Assembly: GCA_938015405.1 (NCBI GenBank)
Contig: CALLPZ010000373.1
Location: forward strand, 1-6,053
Length of the DNA: 6,053 bases
Origin: an uncultured Pseudanabaenaceae cyanobacterium
GTDB lineage: Bacteria > Cyanobacteriota > Cyanobacteriia > PCC-9006 > JAAUQQ01
Direction: 5' to 3'
Below are positions 1 through 3,401 of this stretch, piece by piece. Numbering within the stretch: the stretch's first letter is position 1; every line of letters begins with the position of its first letter. The notes under the pieces are model-generated. The model saw only the letters and a program-made list of their open reading frames with translations, made no database searches and was not told the DNA's origin. A program made the translations under genes and the position numbers.

Positions 1-161
1 GAGCGCCGCGCCTTCACTGCACCCGCCTCCTGAATCGCCCCTCCATACAGCAGCAGCTTCTCCGTCAGCGTCGTCTTACCCGCGTCGGGGTGGGAGATGA
101 TCGCAAAATTGCGACGCAGCTCAATTTCATCTTTAAGGTGCTTGGGGAGATTGTCGGCCAT
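1..161 (-). CDS. prfC: Peptide chain release factor 3 (RF3), N-terminal 53 codons, cut by the window edge
   Basis: RF3 is a cytoplasmic translational GTPase that helps remove RF1/RF2 from the ribosome after peptide release. Translating the minus strand from the ATG at 161 gives a start MADNLPKHLKDEIELRRNFA. It is followed by the G1/P-loop segment FAIISHPDAGKTT at residues 19-31 (K29 and T30 in the nucleotide-binding loop). The next stretch, LTEKLLLYGGAIQEAGAVK (residues 32-50), matches the RF3 signature after the P-loop and separates it from EF-G, LepA and TypA. RF3 is normally a little over 500 residues, so about nine tenths lies outside the window. The ATG at 161 is chosen because the protein then begins the usual 10-20 residues before the G domain. 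There is no strong Shine-Dalgarno sequence, and no stop interrupts the frame. It is transcribed away from the other genes. Identification is from family knowledge of the P-loop region only. Confidence 0.93.
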   Translation of the reverse strand, partial: MADNLPKHLKDEIELRRNFAIISHPDAGKTTLTEKLLLYGGAIQEAGAVKARR

Positions 162-459
162 GGGGGCTGTTGAACGCGGGCATTGGGACAGCGCAGGCTC
201 AACCGAAGCCGAGAGGTCTGCATCACTATTCTAGGGGCTCAGCTCCCGACTTCAGAGCCAGAGGCAGGCATGGCACTGAATCCATCTCGAACGGTATGAC
301 TTCTGGGCCTGTAAGCCCTATAGAGCGAACAATCCTCTGCTTCCCAGCGTTGAGATTTGGATGAAGGAAGGTTACAACTTGATCGAAACTTTAGCTTTGT
401 TAAGACCCTTCACTGAGCCCATGTGGGGGAGTGTTACGGCATATACAGCAGCAAAAGTC

Positions 460-476
460 GACGCTTTAGTAGCGTC
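460..476. repeat. Inverted repeat, 6-bp arms with 5-base loop
   Basis: GACGCT at 460-465 is the reverse complement of AGCGTC at 471-476, with TTAGT between. It lies 12 bases before a TATGAT hexamer (488-493), so it would overlap any -35 element of that candidate promoter. No T-run follows, so it is not an intrinsic terminator. Arms this short can arise by chance. Confidence 0.4.
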
Positions 477-622
477 TCTTCCTGGGATATGATTAAGTTA
501 AGGTAAAGAGAAAGTTTTTGGTTGTTTATGGTAGGGTTGGCCTATCTACGGCATGTGGCACAACAACGCAGTTCTGCTCAGCCCAAGTTTTCGGGGTTTA
601 ATTTCTGGCTTAGGGCTGTAAA

Positions 623-635
623 GCATTACTAATGC
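623..635. repeat. 13-base odd palindrome
   Basis: GCATTACTAATGC is a perfect dyad with 6-bp arms around one central base. It is compact enough to be a dimeric regulator site, but it matches no operator I can name. Confidence 0.4.
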
Positions 636-683
636 CGTTGTTCACTCCCGCTCGATTTGCAGCTTCTCAATTAATACCGCTAG

Positions 684-697
684 TCCACAATTGTGGA
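684..697. repeat. 14-base perfect palindrome
   Basis: TCCACAATTGTGGA is a perfect even palindrome with no spacer. A 14-base perfect palindrome is expected well under once in 700 random bases (4^-7 per position). It lies about 200 bases before the start of the membrane-protein gene. It has operator geometry, but the binding protein is unknown. Confidence 0.5.
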
Positions 698-815
698 TGA
701 ATCTAGGTTTGCTTGGGGATTTGAACCCTAGGCGATTCTTGACTTTGGCTAAGCGTTCCAAAACGTCCTAGGTCAGGGAATATTTTTCCTCCGACTTGGT
801 TTGTGTGTTTCCTGC

Positions 816-832
816 CTTATCCATTGGATAAG
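816..832. repeat. 17-base perfect palindrome upstream of the membrane-protein gene
   Basis: CTTATCCATTGGATAAG is a perfect dyad with 8-bp arms around one central T. It ends 71 bases before the chosen ATG (904) of the membrane-protein gene. It is the strongest dyad in the intergenic region and fits either a homodimeric repressor/activator site or an RNA hairpin in the leader. No T-tract follows, which argues against a terminator. Confidence 0.55.
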
Positions 833-838
833 TTTCTT

Positions 839-854
839 GCTCAAGCCATTGAGC
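839..854. repeat. Inverted repeat, 6-bp arms with 4-base loop
   Basis: GCTCAA (839-844) and TTGAGC (849-854) are perfect reverse complements flanking GCCA. The element begins only 6 bases after the 17-base palindrome at 816-832. Both elements contain CCATTG, 25 bases apart (821-826 and 846-851), and the second ends 49 bases before the ATG at 904. It could be a second operator half-set or a second leader hairpin. Confidence 0.45.
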
Positions 855-903
855 TTGGAATTCTTGGACTTTGGCTTTTAGATTTTGGAAATTAATTGCC
901 TGC

Positions 904-1683
904 ATGAAAACTCTGGTCAAATCCTCAACTCTAGGTGCTGCAGCGCTAGAGACTTCTTCTCTGGGTGTTGCAGGAAAATTCTTTGTTGGTCAGCTCGCTT
1001 GCATTGGCTTTCTGTTTGCCATTCATCTGGTTAGCCAGTTGTATGCTGTGGCTGTCGGTGCAAGCCTGGAGCCAGGAGGTGGCTCATTCTCCATGCTGAA
1101 TATGGATAATGAAGCGAACCTACCTGCCTGGTATTCCACCTGTGCTTTATTTCTTTGTGCAGTTTGGGCTGCGATTATCGCGATCTCAAAGACCGGGCTA
1201 CGTCGCCAAAGTCCTTGGCTTGGACTTGCCGTCTTGTTTGCTTATCTCTCTTTTGATGAATCTGCCAGCCTTCATGAAGGAATGATTCCAGGTGTCCTGG
1301 GTAAATTCGGTATTGGTATTACCTCTTCCCAAGTGGATGGTTTTAACTGGATGCCCTTAGGCATGGCTTTTTTTGCAGGGGTGGCTTTAATTTATTTCAA
1401 GTTTTGGTGGCGTTTACCCAGCAAAACGCGGCTCTTGTTTGCCTTGTCTGCCTTGACGTTCCTTGCAGGCGCACTTGGGTTTGAGAAGATTTCTCATGTC
1501 TATGAAGCGAGGTACATGACTGAAAGTACTTGGCAGTATGTTGTGACCTGCGGCATAGAAGAATTTCTAGAGATGTTGGGCATCGCGATCTTCAACTATG
1601 CCTTGGTTTCTTATTTGCTCCGTCATGTCGGCTTTATTAAGGCGGAAGCTGGCTCGCGAAGAGAAAATGTAGAAGCTGGGTAA
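904..1683 (+). CDS. Polytopic membrane protein of unassigned family with conserved-looking acidic/His motifs
   Basis: I do not recognise a named family with a known function. The 259-residue protein has about six hydrophobic segments, near residues 26-50, 78-97, 104-117, 147-166, 171-192 and 219-241, so it should sit in the cytoplasmic membrane. Polar residues cluster at membrane edges: DNEANLPAWYS (68-78), FDESASLHE (117-125), FEKISHVYE (193-201) and GIEEFLEMLG (217-226). This set of Asp, Glu and His residues resembles uncharacterised bacterial membrane proteins with a DE...HE motif. It could bind metal or be catalytic, but that is inference. The tail (about 244-259) is charged and probably soluble. 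The ATG at 904 is preferred; a TTG at 871 would add 11 residues. Neither has a strong Shine-Dalgarno sequence. A stop at 850-852 limits the frame upstream. The gene stands alone, with a dyad-rich leader before it and an intrinsic terminator about 50 bases after its stop. Confidence 0.85.
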   Translation: MKTLVKSSTLGAAALETSSLGVAGKFFVGQLACIGFLFAIHLVSQLYAVAVGASLEPGGGSFSMLNMDNEANLPAWYSTCALFLCAVWAAIIAISKTGLRRQSPWLGLAVLFAYLSFDESASLHEGMIPGVLGKFGIGITSSQVDGFNWMPLGMAFFAGVALIYFKFWWRLPSKTRLLFALSALTFLAGALGFEKISHVYEARYMTESTWQYVVTCGIEEFLEMLGIAIFNYALVSYLLRHVGFIKAEAGSRRENVEAG

Positions 1684-1733
1684 AGCCTGGCTTGGCTCAG
1701 CTCGATTTCGTTAACCCTGATTCTTCTTCCTTT

Positions 1734-1778
1734 AATCCTCTGCGGTGACCCATCTATGGGCCTGCAGAGGATTTTTTT
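1734..1778 (+). terminator. Rho-independent terminator of the membrane-protein gene
   Basis: AATCCTCTGC (1734-1743) pairs perfectly with GCAGAGGATT (1764-1773). An inner stem of CCCA (1749-1752) with TGGG (1757-1760) closes a 4-base loop. The outer stem runs into seven consecutive T (1772-1778), as an intrinsic terminator should. It lies about 50 bases after the stop at 1683, so it separates this transcript from the acyltransferase gene. No A-tract precedes the left arm, so it is probably one-directional. Confidence 0.88.
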
Positions 1779-1825
1779 CGAGGCAACCAGGCCTGGCAAT
1801 CTGTGCTCGTTCAATTTCGCTAGCA

Positions 1826-1847
1826 CGCTCCTGCCAGCCTAGGAGCG
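1826..1847. repeat. Inverted repeat, 7-bp arms, between terminator and acyltransferase gene
   Basis: CGCTCCT (1826-1832) is the reverse complement of AGGAGCG (1841-1847) around an 8-base spacer. A 10-base palindrome, CCAGGCCTGG, lies just upstream at 1787-1796. No T-run follows, so it is not a second terminator. It may be part of the acyltransferase promoter region or an RNA leader. Confidence 0.4.
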
Positions 1848-1898
1848 AATCTCCCGGGTTCTGAGTCTTGTGAACTGGTCATAAAAATATGGCATGGG

Positions 1899-1920
1899 AA
1901 GACTGACAGCAGAGAGTCTT
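1899..1920. repeat. Inverted repeat, 6-bp arms, in the acyltransferase leader
   Basis: AAGACT (1899-1904) pairs with AGTCTT (1915-1920) around a 10-base spacer. It ends 59 bases before the chosen ATG (1980) and touches the alternative TTG start at 1920. If the mRNA includes it, a small hairpin would mask the AGAGAG stretch in front of that TTG, a mild argument for the ATG start. Confidence 0.3.
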
Positions 1921-1979
1921 TGCATCATCCAACTTCTCACTTGCCAGGTTATGGCTTGGCTTTAAGAACTCCCATCACC

Positions 1980-3179
1980 ATGATTCGCTCCTCCAATCCC
2001 TACACCACTATTAGTCGAAGCCTGCCGATGCTTCGCGGCTTGGCGATCATTTGGATCACGGCTTACCACCTGTTGGGCAATACCCAGGGGTATCTCGCTT
2101 GGCCAGATGCGATCGCTGCAATCTCCCAGGGCGGTCTTCAGCCCTGGATTGATACAGGCCTGAAAATGTTGATTGGCTCCGGCAAAGTCGGCGTCAATGT
2201 ATTCCTGGTCATCAGTGGATTTGGCTTGACCTCATCCTGGTGGAAGCGCCAGGGCAGCCGAGGGATTAGCAACATCCCCTTAGCTGAATTTTGGCAAAAG
2301 CGAGTATTCAGAATTTTTCCGCTGTTTTGGACCTCGGTTGTTCTATCTGGCCTGATTTATTGGCTCAACCCAAACTGGGCTCCATTTGGCCAACAGGTTT
2401 GGGAGCAAGGCAACCTCGCTGTTTTGGGAGCTTTGCTTGCGACGGTGTCCACACTGCGCAACTTTATCCCTGACTATTACTACTTCTTGAATGGGGCCTG
2501 GTGGTATGTTGGCCTGTCGTTACAGCTCTATCTCGTCTTCCCCTTCCTGATAAAGGCTGGGCAGTCTTGGGGATGGTTGCGGCTGCTGACCAGTGCGCTG
2601 CTCTTTTCCTTGGCTTATAGAGCCGTCATTGCCTTTGCTCCGGTGGATGATATTTGGTCAACGATTTTCCTGTCTTGTTTACCAGCTCGACTGGCTGAAT
2701 TTGTCTTTGGCATGTATTTGGCCGTCACCCTCATTGAGCCTCGCAGCGAGGAGCAAACGTCGCGTCGCAGCGCCTACGACTGGCTACAAAGCCTGTTGGA
2801 AAAGCCACTCTTCTTGCCCGTGAACCTAGGCTGTTTAGCCATGGGCTTGGCCTTTAGAGGGTCTGCTTCCCCCCTGCTTCATGTCTTTGATGACAGTCTG
2901 ATTGCTGTGGGACTGTTCGGTGGTTTGGTCTGTCTCTCCCAGCTAAAACTGCCCAACCTCGTGGAGTCCTTGTTTAAGCTGACGGGTCAATATTCCTATG
3001 GTATTTATCTCACCCACATGAATATTTATCTGGCGCTATGGCCCATGGCATCGGAGCTGGTGCCATCCTACTGGCCACGTTTTGTTTTGGTGACTGCTCT
3101 TAGCTGTGTGGTGGGGGCTGGCTTTGAAGCGGGCTATGGCTGGATACAGGGCAGGCTGCGCCGCCACAAGATGGCTTGA
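1980..3179 (+). CDS. Acyltransferase 3 family integral membrane protein
   Basis: Members of this family (Pfam Acyltransferase_3, including OafA/OafB and NodX types) move acyl groups, often acetyl, onto surface polysaccharides, lipids or peptidoglycan from within the cytoplasmic membrane. The 399-residue protein opens with LRGLAIIWITAYH (residues 18-30), giving the family's R-X10-H arrangement with R19 and H30, the likely catalytic His. GVNVFLVISGFGL (71-83) matches the GV.lFFviSGF motif. FWQKRVFRIFPLFW (104-117) matches the conserved R-R-x-x-R-I-x-P segment. Near the end, SYGIYLTH (339-346) matches the SY-x-iYL-x-H motif. About ten hydrophobic stretches are present and no extra SGNH domain is attached, the usual size for the transmembrane-only form. 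The ATG at 1980 places the R-X10-H motif where family members normally have it; a TTG at 1920 would add 20 uncharacteristic residues. No glycosyltransferase or sugar gene is adjacent, so the substrate is unknown. Confidence 0.92.
   Translation: MIRSSNPYTTISRSLPMLRGLAIIWITAYHLLGNTQGYLAWPDAIAAISQGGLQPWIDTGLKMLIGSGKVGVNVFLVISGFGLTSSWWKRQGSRGISNIPLAEFWQKRVFRIFPLFWTSVVLSGLIYWLNPNWAPFGQQVWEQGNLAVLGALLATVSTLRNFIPDYYYFLNGAWWYVGLSLQLYLVFPFLIKAGQSWGWLRLLTSALLFSLAYRAVIAFAPVDDIWSTIFLSCLPARLAEFVFGMYLAVTLIEPRSEEQTSRRSAYDWLQSLLEKPLFLPVNLGCLAMGLAFRGSASPLLHVFDDSLIAVGLFGGLVCLSQLKLPNLVESLFKLTGQYSYGIYLTHMNIYLALWPMASELVPSYWPRFVLVTALSCVVGAGFEAGYGWIQGRLRRHKMA
2109..2116. repeat. HIP1 octamer GCGATCGC
   Basis: Exact HIP1 (highly iterated palindrome) inside the acyltransferase gene. 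HIP1 is strongly over-represented in many cyanobacterial genomes and is used here as a lineage marker. Confidence 0.8.
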
Positions 3180-3218
3180 GCTAAGCCCAGGTATCGTCTT
3201 CACCTCCGTCTATACAGC

Positions 3219-3329
3219 GCTAGAGACTCTGGGTTCCTAAATGGGAAACCTGGTTAAAAGCGGCCTTTATTGCAGTCGAAGCATCCGTTCGGACAGACTG
3301 CGTTCGCGTTGTTGCCTAACGTCTCTAGC
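3219..3329. repeat. Long-range 9-bp inverted repeat enclosing inner hairpins, upstream of the NACHT gene
   Basis: GCTAGAGAC (3219-3227) is the exact reverse complement of GTCTCTAGC (3321-3329), 93 bases apart. Inside, GCAGTC (3272-3277) pairs with GACTGC (3296-3301), with CGAA/TTCG able to extend the fold past a bulge. A weaker stem, GGTTCC (3232-3237) with GGAAACC (3244-3250, one bulged A), lies to the left. Together these could fold into a branched structure of about 111 bases, closed by the 9-bp stem, ending 72 bases before the NACHT ATG. It could be a structured 5' leader, a small RNA or a tiny element with terminal inverted repeats. I see no target-site duplication, and neither arm is followed by a T-run. 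Confidence 0.45.
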
Positions 3330-3401
3330 TTTCAGAAGTTGAGAGTTGTACGAAGCAACGCGACGAATGCAACGTTTCGCATCCTCAGGTTTGTAGCAAT
3401 T

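Larger units (their letters stand above)
162..903. other. Long intergenic region with no convincing gene, between divergent prfC and the membrane-protein gene
   Basis: About 740 bases separate the prfC start from the ATG of the next gene, which is transcribed in the opposite direction. I found no tRNA, no recognisable protein and no clear sigma-70 promoter pair. The open frame at 170-364 starts with TTG and has a composition unlike a protein. From about 460 onward the stretch holds several perfect short dyads (listed separately), weaker stem-forming segments at 703-731 and 754-765, and two CCTAGG palindromes at 727-732 and 767-772. A TATGAT hexamer at 488-493 could be a -10 element for rightward transcription, but no good -35 sits 16-18 bases upstream. 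The region must carry the promoters of both flanking genes. It may include a structured leader or small RNA, but sequence alone does not decide this. Confidence 0.6.

Noticed and set aside
225..260. TAGAAT hexamer on the minus strand as -10 of prfC
   Set aside because: No acceptable -35 lies 16-18 bases upstream and the match is only a hexamer, so it cannot be supported as a promoter.
170..364. 64-codon plus-strand open frame beginning with TTG
   Set aside because: It starts within a few bases of the prfC start on the other strand. It has no ribosome site, no recognisable motif and a biased Gly/Arg/Ser composition, as expected of chance translation.
1623..1826. 67-codon minus-strand open frame
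   Set aside because: It overlaps the end of the membrane-protein gene and the intrinsic terminator, and has no motif or start signal.
3230..3270. Possible terminator after the acyltransferase gene (GGTTCC/GGAAACC stem; AAAG/CTTT mini-stem)
   Set aside because: The stems are short or bulged and no T-run follows, so I do not call an intrinsic terminator for this gene.
3219..3329. Reading the inverted-repeat element as a retron ncRNA or a proven MITE
   Set aside because: No reverse transcriptase or transposase gene is present. No target-site duplication flanks the arms, and only one complete copy is visible.
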